In this document: positions 24,637-32,503 of the stretch, piece by piece
Position numbering within the stretch: the first letter of the stretch is position 1
Layout: every line of letters starts with the position of its first letter
Source: a virus
Virus record (IMG/VR): IMGVR_UViG_3300044612_002213
Span: 1-32,503 of that record
Strand: one strand, 5' to 3'
DNA: 32,503 nucleotides
Translations under genes and position numbers: made by a program
The notes under the pieces: generated by a model
Database searches by the model: none
Told to the model about the DNA's origin: nothing
What the model saw: only the letters and a program-made list of their open reading frames with translations

Positions 24637-25165
24637 TTTAGATGCGATTTTAAAAAAGTTTACAAAGTATGTAGTTAGCCAAGCTAAGTCAAACTTAACA
24701 CGCAAAAAAAAGAATGTAAAAGGTAATCTTTACAACTCAATCAAGGGTGACACCTTTGTAGGCAAAAATAGTATAGGTGTTTACTTTGAGATGGAAGATT
24801 ATGGAGTTTTTCAAGACAGCGGAGTAAAAGGTAAATCAAGCGGTCAAAGTTTAGGCACGTTCAAAGATGGTGGCTTTAGATTTGGAAGTGGAACAGGTCA
24901 AAGAGGTGGACTTACAAAAGCAATTAATCAATGGGTAAAAGATAGACGCTTTCAATTTAAAGATAAAGCAAATGGGCAGTTTATGAGTTATGATGCAACC
25001 GCTTTTTTAATCACTCGTTCAATTTGGCAAAAAGGAATTAAACCAACACGATTTTTTAGTAAACCTTTTGAAGATGGCATTAAGAGATTACCCGATGAGG
25101 TTGTTGAAGCATACGCATTAGATACCGAAAATACAATAAGAAAATCATTAACACAATGGAAGTAA
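24626..25165 (+). CDS. HK97 gp10-like tail/neck protein (179 aa)
   Basis: Basic N-terminus, then 'EMEDYGVFQDSGVKGKSSGQ' and 'GLTKAINQWVKDRRFQFKDK', 'ATAFLITRSIWQKGIKPTRF', a known pattern of gp10-type tail-completion proteins ('yg.fqd.GvkG', 'fa..f...i...G..p..f'). It overlaps the next gene's start by 10 bases. Probable role: joining head and tail or terminating the tail tube. Confidence 0.75.
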   Translation: MDANLDAILKKFTKYVVSQAKSNLTRKKKNVKGNLYNSIKGDTFVGKNSIGVYFEMEDYGVFQDSGVKGKSSGQSLGTFKDGGFRFGSGTGQRGGLTKAINQWVKDRRFQFKDKANGQFMSYDATAFLITRSIWQKGIKPTRFFSKPFEDGIKRLPDEVVEAYALDTENTIRKSLTQWK

Positions 25166-26235
25166 TACAGTCAAGAAGTCCTTACATAGTTACAATAAAT
25201 GAAGCAGACCAAACAGCTACAAAGCTGAAATTATACATTTGGCATAAGGGTGAAACCGAGCCAGTCACTCCGATGTACACACTTACAGGAATTGCATCAA
25301 GTCCAACGCAAAGAGCAAACAGTTATAATATTGCGCCATTTATAAAAGAGAATATTGATATAATTAATCCACTATCAACTACTGTAATAGCAGAAGAAAG
25401 TGATAATAATTGGTGTTATGTAAGAGTAAAAACATACGCTACTATTGATGGGGTTGAGACAAATGTTAATGGCTATGATTGTATAGGTTTAAACGGCTAT
25501 ACAACCTATACAAGTGGCTACAATCAAACGAATAGTGATACAGTTCAACTCCTTACAGATAGTCGCAAAAGGTATTACTATTTGACACCAAGCTATACCG
25601 ATGAAAGTTATTTCAATTTGCTAATTCAAGAAAAAGTAACAACAGAAACAATTAGTATAAAGTTTTATGATAGCACAAATACTTTAATTTCAACTACTCT
25701 TTATGATACTGACGACAATTTTTTATTAAGAGTTCGTTTTTCAATTAATGACCCTGACTTTGATAATGGTACTCGAATTGAAATATACAATGATACTACT
25801 GAAACTTTGCTTTATACACTATTTGCCGAGCCAGTATGTGAAACAAAATACACTCCTGTAATTTGCTCATTCATTAATCGCTTTGGTGGGTGGGAATACA
25901 TTACATTTTTCAAAGCAAAGTCTGAAACCTACGAGGTGAAAAGTAAAGATTATAGTTTGTTACCCGATGCCTTAGATTACAATCCACTTCGAGGGCAAAA
26001 GCAGAAATTTAACTTTACAGGAACAAAAGCAGTAAAACTTAATACAGGTTGGGTTGCCGAAAGTATGTCAGATATTATTGAGCAGTTATTTAATAGCGAA
26101 ACAATATTATTAGATAACATTCCAGCAATATTAAAAAGTAGCAACTTCCAAATTAAAACGCATTTGAAAGATAGGGTTATTAATTACGAATTGGATTTTG
26201 AATACAATTTCAACACTATAAACAACGTTCAATAA
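25156..26235 (+). CDS. Tail structural protein (359 aa)
   Basis: A largely beta protein with Ig-like regularity, including 'YIVTINEADQTATKLKLYIW', 'SFINRFGGWEYITFFKAKSE' and 'ADYNPLRGQKQKFNFTG'-like segments. Proteins of this type recur in Bacteroidetes siphovirus tails upstream of a large baseplate protein. The stop overlaps the next start (TAATGG). Its exact place in the virion is unknown. Confidence 0.65.
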   Translation: MEVIQSRSPYIVTINEADQTATKLKLYIWHKGETEPVTPMYTLTGIASSPTQRANSYNIAPFIKENIDIINPLSTTVIAEESDNNWCYVRVKTYATIDGVETNVNGYDCIGLNGYTTYTSGYNQTNSDTVQLLTDSRKRYYYLTPSYTDESYFNLLIQEKVTTETISIKFYDSTNTLISTTLYDTDDNFLLRVRFSINDPDFDNGTRIEIYNDTTETLLYTLFAEPVCETKYTPVICSFINRFGGWEYITFFKAKSETYEVKSKDYSLLPDALDYNPLRGQKQKFNFTGTKAVKLNTGWVAESMSDIIEQLFNSETILLDNIPAILKSSNFQIKTHLKDRVINYELDFEYNFNTINNVQ

Positions 26236-28550
26236 TGGTTGATATTTATATAAAAATAGGTGAAGAGTACAGACGTATCGAACAGTTTGATGATGAGAAA
26301 GTAAGCGTTACAAGTTCTGTTCAAAACTTCAACGATATAGGCAAACTATTTACTGACTATTCGCAATCTTTCACTATTCCAGCATCAAAGATTAATAATA
26401 GTATTTTTTCGCATTGGTATAATAGCAATGTAGATGATGGCTTCGACCACCGTAGAAGATACGATGCCTACATTGAAATCGATACTTTGTTTTTTAAAGC
26501 TGGAAAATTGCAGATTGAAAAGGCAAATAAAAACGATGGGTACATTGAAAATTATCAAGTTACCTTTTATGGAAACTTAACTCAATTAAAAGATAAATTT
26601 AAAGAGGATAAGTTAAACGTAGTTTTTGGAACTGCAATAGGATTGGAATTAAACCACCCTTATAATGTTACTGAAGTAGCTAATAGAATTGCAGGGAGTA
26701 CTAACTACGATGTTCGTTACCCTTTGGTAGGCAATAATAGAAGATTAACATACAACGATGGAAGTGCAACCGATGTAACTACAAATACAGGTGCTATCCC
26801 TTGGAATGATTTATTTCCAGCAGTTAGAGTTAACAAAATCTTTGATATGATTGAACAATATTATGGTCTTGAATTTACAGGCACATTTTTCAATTATGTA
26901 CAAGTGAATGAGTTATGGTTATTGTTAAAAAATGCAGAATTGCCAAGAGGTTACTCGCAAGCTCAAAGAGTTAATTTTTTAACTAAAACTGGTGGAACAC
27001 CTTTTCCTGAATTGGATTTAAGCACTGATATAATAACAACAAATTGGAATACTGGTTTTTCTACAAATAACCAACAAAGGTTAGCTATTTTTTTAATAAT
27101 AGCACCAACCTCACCAACTGTTATTTATAAAGTTGATTTTTACGTTGATGGTGTAATTTATAACACTTTTGAAAATTTAACAGGAACAAGTGATTTAGCA
27201 CTATACAATCAAAGCAGAGCAGATGACCCATCAAATCACCAAATGTATATCGTGGTTTCATCTATTGGAAGCATTACATTTACCACTACTTTAACATATC
27301 AAAGATATAGTTTAAATATTTTTTACGTAATAAACGATAGTTTTGGAAATAATACAACAGGACAAACAATTACCTATCTTCAAAATTTATTTAATTATGT
27401 TCCAGATATAAAAGTTTCAGACTTCTTTATGGGAATAGTCAAAATGTTTAATATGGTGGTAACTCCAACAAGTGAGACATCGTTTCACTTTGAGCCGTTG
27501 GATTTGTTTTACGAAAGTGGCGAAGTCAAAGAGGCATCAAAATATATCGATGCAATGGAGATGGATATTGACAAACCAAAACTTTTTAAAGCAATTAATT
27601 TTGTTTACGAGAAATCAGAAAATATACTAAACAATAGTTTCAGAGGATTATTCAATCGTGAATATGGCGATTTGGTTTTTGATAATCCCGAAAGTTCAGA
27701 GAGTTCAAACTATGAAATTAAACTCCCTTTTGAAAATCCAATGTGGGAGCGAACTACGGGGTTTAAGTTTATGACAAACACATTTCTAAATAGTGCCTTA
27801 AGTCCGTACACTCCAAAGCCAGTCTTGATGTATCGTAACGGATTAGAATTACTTGGAGCTTCACATCCAGACCATATAAAAATAAAAGATGGCTCAACGC
27901 ATTATGACGTTTCACAATATCAAAGATTTTCAAATGAAATCAATACAGCTGGAACAGACTTATCTTATTTAATGTCATTGAATTGGGGGAATGAAATATC
28001 GCCTTGGTACTTAGTAAATGCACCTCAAGGACTTTACCGACGTTTATATGAAAACTATGTAAGCAATCTTTATAATCTCAAAACTCGTGTTTTAAAAGTC
28101 AAAGGAAAAGTTACATCGTTTTTTCTTAATTCTTTAAAGTTAAAAGACCGTTTAACTATTCGTGATAATCGATATATTATTAATACAATGACTACCGACC
28201 TTACTACCAACGAAGTTAATTTTGAGTTGATAACCGATTATCGAAGCGTAGCTGGATTTAATAATATAGGTTACAGATTTGCAAATATTAATAATTTGAT
28301 AATTGACAACACAGCACAAAAAATAGAAGTTGTATTTTATCGTGGCGGTTACGAAAGTATATTAGTGCCAACGAATACAGGATTTGTAACAAGTACAGGA
28401 ACAGGAATAGTTTACGATGATGTTATAGTCGAATTAACAATAAGTGCAAACGGAACAGCATCACCAAGAACACATATTGTAAACTCAAAATTTACAGACT
28501 TTCAAGGAAACGTAACAGATTTTAACATACCAATTTTACAAAATGCTTAA
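26235..28550 (+). CDS. Large tail/baseplate protein (771 aa)
   Basis: The N-terminal region ('IYIKIGEEYRRIEQFDDEKV', 'NFNDIGKLFTDYSQSFTIPA') describes a tail protein common in Bacteroidetes phages. There is a long middle rich in Tyr, Asn and Thr and a C-terminal beta region with 'KLKDRLTIRDNRYIINTMTT', reminiscent of baseplate hub proteins. Placed before the tape measure gene, which is unusual since baseplate genes generally follow it. It lacks enzymatic motifs that I can see. Confidence 0.68.
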   Translation: MVDIYIKIGEEYRRIEQFDDEKVSVTSSVQNFNDIGKLFTDYSQSFTIPASKINNSIFSHWYNSNVDDGFDHRRRYDAYIEIDTLFFKAGKLQIEKANKNDGYIENYQVTFYGNLTQLKDKFKEDKLNVVFGTAIGLELNHPYNVTEVANRIAGSTNYDVRYPLVGNNRRLTYNDGSATDVTTNTGAIPWNDLFPAVRVNKIFDMIEQYYGLEFTGTFFNYVQVNELWLLLKNAELPRGYSQAQRVNFLTKTGGTPFPELDLSTDIITTNWNTGFSTNNQQRLAIFLIIAPTSPTVIYKVDFYVDGVIYNTFENLTGTSDLALYNQSRADDPSNHQMYIVVSSIGSITFTTTLTYQRYSLNIFYVINDSFGNNTTGQTITYLQNLFNYVPDIKVSDFFMGIVKMFNMVVTPTSETSFHFEPLDLFYESGEVKEASKYIDAMEMDIDKPKLFKAINFVYEKSENILNNSFRGLFNREYGDLVFDNPESSESSNYEIKLPFENPMWERTTGFKFMTNTFLNSALSPYTPKPVLMYRNGLELLGASHPDHIKIKDGSTHYDVSQYQRFSNEINTAGTDLSYLMSLNWGNEISPWYLVNAPQGLYRRLYENYVSNLYNLKTRVLKVKGKVTSFFLNSLKLKDRLTIRDNRYIINTMTTDLTTNEVNFELITDYRSVAGFNNIGYRFANINNLIIDNTAQKIEVVFYRGGYESILVPTNTGFVTSTGTGIVYDDVIVELTISANGTASPRTHIVNSKFTDFQGNVTDFNIPILQNA

Positions 28551-28695
28551 ATTAATAATAGAACTTTTACAGTTACATAATTGGGAAGTAAGAAGCGAAA
28601 ATATAGAAATCGCAAAGGGCAAAAATGAACTGCCTAAGAATTTCAAAGGTGCAATTAAAAAAAATAAAAGACAATGGCGATTAAGAAAGTTATAG
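28543..28695 (+). CDS. Small protein ahead of the tape measure gene (50 aa)
   Basis: The ORF begins inside the last codons of the upstream gene ('MLKLIIELLQLHNWEVRSEN') and runs 22 bases into the tape measure start. It ends with basic 'KKNKRQWRLRKL'. Overlaps on both sides suggest real translation. It might act as a chaperone for the tape measure protein, but that is only from position. Confidence 0.52.
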   Translation: MLKLIIELLQLHNWEVRSENIEIAKGKNELPKNFKGAIKKNKRQWRLRKL

Positions 28696-30476
28696 AAATA
28701 GATGTTGATGTATTAAATGCACAGGGTGGTATTGATGGACTAACCAACTCATTTAAAGAGGCAAGTAAAGATACCGAGAGTTTGCGTACACAAATGCGTA
28801 AAGCTCAACAAGAGGTCGCTGAACTTTCTGAAAAGTTTGGAGCAACTTCTAAAGAGGCAACCGAAGCTGCAAAAAAAGCTGCCGAATTAAAAGATAGAAT
28901 TGGAGATGCAAAAAGTTTAACGGACGCTTTTAATCCAGATGCTAAATTCAAATCTTTGTCAGCTTCTTTAACAGGTGTTGCTGGTGGGTTTGCTGCCGTT
29001 CAAGGCGCAATGGGTTTACTCGCTACTGAAAATAAAGACTTGGAGCAACAACTTTTGAAAGTTCAATCCGCTATGGCTATTGCAGCGGGTGCGCAACAAG
29101 TAGGTGAGAGTATTGATGCTTTTAAGCAATTAGGGGCGGTTGTAAAATCATACTCAATAGTTCAGAAATCAATTACAGCGGGGCAATGGTTATGGAATGC
29201 AGCAATGGCAGCCAATCCAATAGGTGCAATAGTAGCAGTCGTTACAGCTTTAGTAGCGGCTGGATATGCTTTAGTAAATATGTTTATAGCCAGTTCGGAA
29301 GCTACCAAAAAAGCGGAAAAAGCAAATAAGGAATTAAATAAGCAGTTAGAAACACAAATTAAAACGCAAAAGAAAGCGAATGAAGAAAGCGATATTGCTC
29401 GAGATTATCAATTAAAAATGGCAAAAGCTTCGGGTAAAAGTGCCGAAGAAATTAGAAAGTTATCAGTTGAATTAGCCAATCAAGAAGTTTCTCAAAAAAT
29501 GGCAAACGCTCAAACATTAAGAGCAATCGCCATCGAAGCTATGCGAGTTGCAGGATTAGAAGATGCAACCGATGCCGAAAAGGAAACAGCAAAGAATGCG
29601 TTAAAATCTTTTAACGATGCGAATAATGATTTAAAAGTAGCGGTTACAAATCGTAGAAAATTGCTTTTAGATAATAGAGTAGCAGAAAGACAAGAAGAAA
29701 CTGATGCAGAAAATAAGAGAAAAGAGGATAGAAAAAAAGCAAGTGACGAGGCAAAAGATGCAGCAGTAAAAGCAAAAAAAGAAGAAATTGAAGCAGTTGA
29801 AAAAGCACGAAAAGAAACCGAAGAAAGATTAAAAAAAGAAGCAGAAGAATTTTTTGAAAAAGGAAAGCAATCTGAAATAGATGCGGCTAATTTAAAATTA
29901 GAACAAGAAAAAATCCTTGCTGATGGCATTGTTGAAATTAATAAAAATAGCGATGAAACAATCGCTTATAATAAAAAATTAATAGAAGATAAAGCGGCGG
30001 CTGACAAAAAAATACTTAGACAACAAGAAATAGATGCTACGTCGCAAATGTTAGGAATATTATCAGACATATTAGGCAGAAGCAGTAAAGCAGGAAAAGC
30101 AGTTGCTATTGCACAAGCTTTAATTAATACTTATCAAGGTATTACAGCGGGTGTTAAGTTAGGTTATCCCGCTGCAATTCCAGCAGTTGCAGCCGCTACA
30201 GTAACAGGATTTAAAGCAGTTAAACAAATAATAGCAACAAAAGTAGATGGAAGTGGAAGCGGTGGCGCACCATCAATAGGTGGTGGCGGTGGCGGTGCTG
30301 GAAGCGGAGGCGCACAAGCTCCATCGTTCAATGTTGTAGGTAATAGTGGTGTTAATCAAATTGCTCAAACATTAGGGCAACCACAGCCACCAATACAAGC
30401 GGTTGTAGTAGCAAACAATGTGACTACTGCTCAAAGTGCGAATAGAAATATAGTACAGAATGCAAGTTTAGGATAA
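28674..30476 (+). CDS. Tape measure protein (600 aa)
   Basis: Coiled coil at residues ~30-80, a hydrophobic pair of segments (181-206 and a weaker one near 95-118), a long Ala/Lys/Glu coiled coil (~210-440), and a C-terminal Gly/Ser-rich linker followed by an 'ANNVTTAQSANRN' tail. This is the usual layout of siphovirus tape measure proteins, which set tail length. By the ~0.15 nm per residue rule a 600-residue ruler suggests a tail near 90 nm. Confidence 0.85.
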   Translation: MAIKKVIEIDVDVLNAQGGIDGLTNSFKEASKDTESLRTQMRKAQQEVAELSEKFGATSKEATEAAKKAAELKDRIGDAKSLTDAFNPDAKFKSLSASLTGVAGGFAAVQGAMGLLATENKDLEQQLLKVQSAMAIAAGAQQVGESIDAFKQLGAVVKSYSIVQKSITAGQWLWNAAMAANPIGAIVAVVTALVAAGYALVNMFIASSEATKKAEKANKELNKQLETQIKTQKKANEESDIARDYQLKMAKASGKSAEEIRKLSVELANQEVSQKMANAQTLRAIAIEAMRVAGLEDATDAEKETAKNALKSFNDANNDLKVAVTNRRKLLLDNRVAERQEETDAENKRKEDRKKASDEAKDAAVKAKKEEIEAVEKARKETEERLKKEAEEFFEKGKQSEIDAANLKLEQEKILADGIVEINKNSDETIAYNKKLIEDKAAADKKILRQQEIDATSQMLGILSDILGRSSKAGKAVAIAQALINTYQGITAGVKLGYPAAIPAVAAATVTGFKAVKQIIATKVDGSGSGGAPSIGGGGGGAGSGGAQAPSFNVVGNSGVNQIAQTLGQPQPPIQAVVVANNVTTAQSANRNIVQNASLG

Positions 30477-30515
30477 AAAAAAGGGCAAATAAAAAAAAGA
30501 TTTCGTTTATAGGTT

Positions 30516-31502
30516 ATGGAAAGTATCGATACTTATTTGGTAGAATTTAATCCCGATGAAAAAAGAGGGGTTTTCGGCTATGCTTTAGTCGAAAAACCAG
30601 CCATTGAAACGGATGCAATTTACTTAAGTAAAGAAGATGAGTTAATACTTTTAAAAGAAACTGAAAAGGGATTATTGGTAACGCCTGTATTAATTCCAAA
30701 TCAAAAGATTTTAAGAGTTGACCCTAAGACTGGCGAAAAGTATAATATACTATTTCCAAAAGAAACAATCGAATTAGCACAAAGACAATTTCATATTAAT
30801 GGAAATCAAAGTAAGTCTAATTTAGAACATACCGATATTAAACTTGAAGGAGTTACGGTTGTTGAAAGCTGGTTAAAGGAGTTTGATAATGACAAGTCAA
30901 CAAACTACGGTTTTGATTTACCAATAGGCACTTGGTTTGTTACTATGAAAGTTGATAATGAAGAAGTGAAAGAAAAAATAAAAAGCGGTGCTATAAAAGG
31001 CATTTCTATTGAGGGCGAATTTAATAATATTAACAGAAATAAAATGAGTAAAGAAAATGAATTTTTAAAATCACTCAAAGCACTTTTTAATAAAGAAGAA
31101 GTTGTTGAGTTGGCAGAAAAGGTGGTTGTTGAAGAAGCACCAGCCGAAGTAGAAACTAAGTTAACTTCTTTGGAAGTTGGCTCAACTGTTCCCGATGGAA
31201 CTTTTAGCGCAGAAGATGGAACTGTGTTCACAGTTACCGATGGTACTATTTCAGAAGTGATTATGCCAGAAGCTCCCGAAGAAGAAAAAGTAGAAGTTGA
31301 TATGGCTACGGAATTATCAAAGATTAAAGAAGAATTGAAATTGTCTTTTGATGCACAAATCGAAGCTATCAAAAAAGAATTTCACGATAAGGAAGTTGCT
31401 ACAATCGAGCTAAAAGCCGAAACAAAAGCAAAACCAAATTTTGAAATTAAAGAAGCAAAAACATTTAGAGAGAAAATTTTTAACGAACTAATAAATAAAT
31501 AA
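30516..31502 (+). CDS. XkdF-like head maturation protease / scaffold (328 aa)
   Basis: Residues ~1-175 match phage serine-protease XkdF: 'GVFGYALVEKPAIETDAIYL', 'FHINGNQSKSNLEHTDIKLE' (His and Ser near it), 'VVESWLKE' and 'IKGISIEGEFN'. The remaining ~150 residues are Glu/Lys-rich and coiled, as expected of a fused scaffold. It precedes the capsid gene by only 4 bases. The portal gene, which usually lies just upstream of such a protease, is absent here. Confidence 0.8.
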   Translation: MESIDTYLVEFNPDEKRGVFGYALVEKPAIETDAIYLSKEDELILLKETEKGLLVTPVLIPNQKILRVDPKTGEKYNILFPKETIELAQRQFHINGNQSKSNLEHTDIKLEGVTVVESWLKEFDNDKSTNYGFDLPIGTWFVTMKVDNEEVKEKIKSGAIKGISIEGEFNNINRNKMSKENEFLKSLKALFNKEEVVELAEKVVVEEAPAEVETKLTSLEVGSTVPDGTFSAEDGTVFTVTDGTISEVIMPEAPEEEKVEVDMATELSKIKEELKLSFDAQIEAIKKEFHDKEVATIELKAETKAKPNFEIKEAKTFREKIFNELINK

Positions 31503-31506
31503 AAAA

Positions 31507-32421
31507 ATGGCAACGACAGTATCAGTAACATCAAACTATGCAGGAAGAGACGCAGGTGGTTTTTTCCTAAAAACATTTAAACAAATCGGTGCTATCCAAA
31601 ATGGAGCAGTTACCATTTATGATAATGTAAATTATGAACTATGGTTAAAAAAATTAGCCACAACAAACGGACGCAGAGCTTATACTTGCGGATTTGAACC
31701 GGGTGGTTCAATCACTTTAACAGAGAAACTTTTAAAACCTAAAAAGTTTAAAGATGACTTTGATATCTGTAAAGAAGTTTTTAGAGCGCAATGGGGTGAA
31801 TTGTCAATGGGTGCATCAGCTCACAATAATGTAATGAACAAAGAAATTTTGGACGCAATTATTGCTAATAAATTAGCTGATAATGCAGAAGAATTTAATT
31901 CATTAATTTGGAGTGGAGACAGTACAAATACTGATGAGTTTGATGGTTTCTTAAAATTATTCTTAGCCGATGCCGATGTAATCGACGTTGACTTAGATAC
32001 AGTTACGGAATCTAACGTAGAAGCTCAAATCAAATTAGCTTTAGGTGCTGTGCCTATTGCATTGAGAGGTAACAATAATTTGAAAGTATCAGTTTCTCCT
32101 GATATTGCTCAATTCTATAACTTCTTTTTAGCAAGTAAAGGAATTGCAAACGGATTAGGTGGTAATGCAAACACTTCTTTAGTGTTCGGTAACTATACTT
32201 TAGTAGTAGATTTAGGTTTACCAGCAAACACAATAGTAGTTGCAGACCCTAAAAATTTAGCTTTTGGAACAGGCGCAATGGCTGACCACAATACTATTGA
32301 CGTAGTAGATGAAGATAGTATCGGTTTACTTACTGGAAAAGTAAGAGGAACAATGGTTTACAATGCTGGTGTACAGTACGCTTATGGTGCTGAAATCGTT
32401 TGGGCTCGTCCAATCGCTTAA
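31507..32421 (+). CDS. Major capsid protein (304 aa)
   Basis: Strong A-rich leader (AATAAATAAAAAAATGG) as in highly expressed genes, close to the XkdF-like gene. The sequence has HK97-type features: an N-terminal arm, 'KFKDDFDICKEVFRAQWGEL', 'AEEFNSLIWSGDSTNTDEFD' and a C-terminal beta region 'DSIGLLTGKVRGTMVYNAGV'. It forms the icosahedral shell. The family is inferred from pattern and position. Confidence 0.82.
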   Translation: MATTVSVTSNYAGRDAGGFFLKTFKQIGAIQNGAVTIYDNVNYELWLKKLATTNGRRAYTCGFEPGGSITLTEKLLKPKKFKDDFDICKEVFRAQWGELSMGASAHNNVMNKEILDAIIANKLADNAEEFNSLIWSGDSTNTDEFDGFLKLFLADADVIDVDLDTVTESNVEAQIKLALGAVPIALRGNNNLKVSVSPDIAQFYNFFLASKGIANGLGGNANTSLVFGNYTLVVDLGLPANTIVVADPKNLAFGTGAMADHNTIDVVDEDSIGLLTGKVRGTMVYNAGVQYAYGAEIVWARPIA

Positions 32422-32441
32422 CCCTTTAAAAATATAAAATT

Positions 32442-32503
32442 ATGGCTTGTGATTTAGCAAAAGGCAGAAAACTGCCATGTAAAGACCAAAAGGGCGGAAT
32501 TAA
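32442..32503 (+). CDS. Gene after the capsid gene, 5' end only
   Basis: An ATG at 32442 after an A/T-rich leader opens a frame reading 'MACDLAKGRKLPCKDQKGGI' to the window edge. In related phages proteins with this kind of start follow the capsid gene and may be tail tube or structural proteins. With 20 codons nothing more can be said. Confidence 0.55.
   Translation, partial: MACDLAKGRKLPCKDQKGGI

Noticed and set aside
29510-29929. Long minus-strand frame opposite the tape measure gene
   Set aside because: It mirrors the Lys/Glu/Ala-rich coiled coil as Phe/Ser-rich residues, a usual shadow of such genes.
30905-31372. Long minus-strand frame opposite the XkdF-like gene
   Set aside because: Low-complexity Ser/Thr/Phe product complementary to a Glu/Lys-rich coding region; no start context.

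Overview
This is an AT-rich window from a tailed (siphovirus-like) phage or prophage of a Bacteroidetes host, most likely Flavobacteriaceae. The evidence is A/T-rich start contexts with hardly any Shine-Dalgarno motifs, one good TTG-N19-TAnnTTTG promoter, and protein types typical of Bacteroidetes phages (a 'LRIGN...LHQLQNLYFALTG'-type protein, a DUF3127-like protein, Sak/Rad52, XkdF). No integrase, repressor, tRNA or portal gene is visible, so lifestyle and genome completeness are open.

Layout. 1-1835 (+): end of a structural gene, tail fibre/appendage protein, a small protein, a membrane-anchored coiled coil, then a terminator. 2009-3080 (+): GH24 endolysin and a one-piece (u-spanin-like) lipoprotein. 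3061-3273 (-): small RHH-like protein. 3317-13415 (-): about 10 kb of small genes separated by imperfect palindromes, described below. 13441-19879 (-): early operon with RHH-like proteins, possible replication-initiation proteins, VRR-NUC-type nuclease, NinB, an SSB-like OB protein with a DDLPF tip, a Rad52/Sak annealing protein and many very small proteins. 20106-32503 (+): late operon with a sigma-like factor, small proteins, TerS, TerL, a tail-assembly chaperone with a likely -1 frameshift on a T9 run, tail proteins, tape measure, XkdF-like protease/scaffold, major capsid protein and the start of one more gene.

The centrepiece is 3317-13415. I read it as an integron-type gene-cassette array with no visible integrase (CALIN-like) inside a phage genome. 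Twenty near-complete attC-like sites and five truncated or collapsed ones alternate with 24 leftward ORFs. Each site is bounded by boxes of type RYYYAAC and GTTRRRY, with an inner L''/L' stem and a variable loop. Cassette by cassette, the box before a gene is the reverse complement of the box after it (for example TTATAGGC...GCCTATAA), while the two boxes of a single site usually differ. This is the signature of units that circularised and reinserted. Two cassettes encode DNA methyltransferases, one a lipoprotein, and most are unknown.

Two further features stand out. First, in 11 ORFs the start codon lies inside the attC loop, so the first ~17-42 residues are attC-encoded; 'PSCLG(A/G)VI' recurs on three unrelated proteins. 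Second, attC interiors are co-inherited with the 5' end of the following gene, and stem mismatches are mostly G.T on the gene-sense strand. Both suggest that the moving unit is [attC + downstream gene], with genes reversed relative to the canonical gene-then-attC order. The array lies co-directionally downstream of the early operon, so read-through from there is the simplest source of expression.
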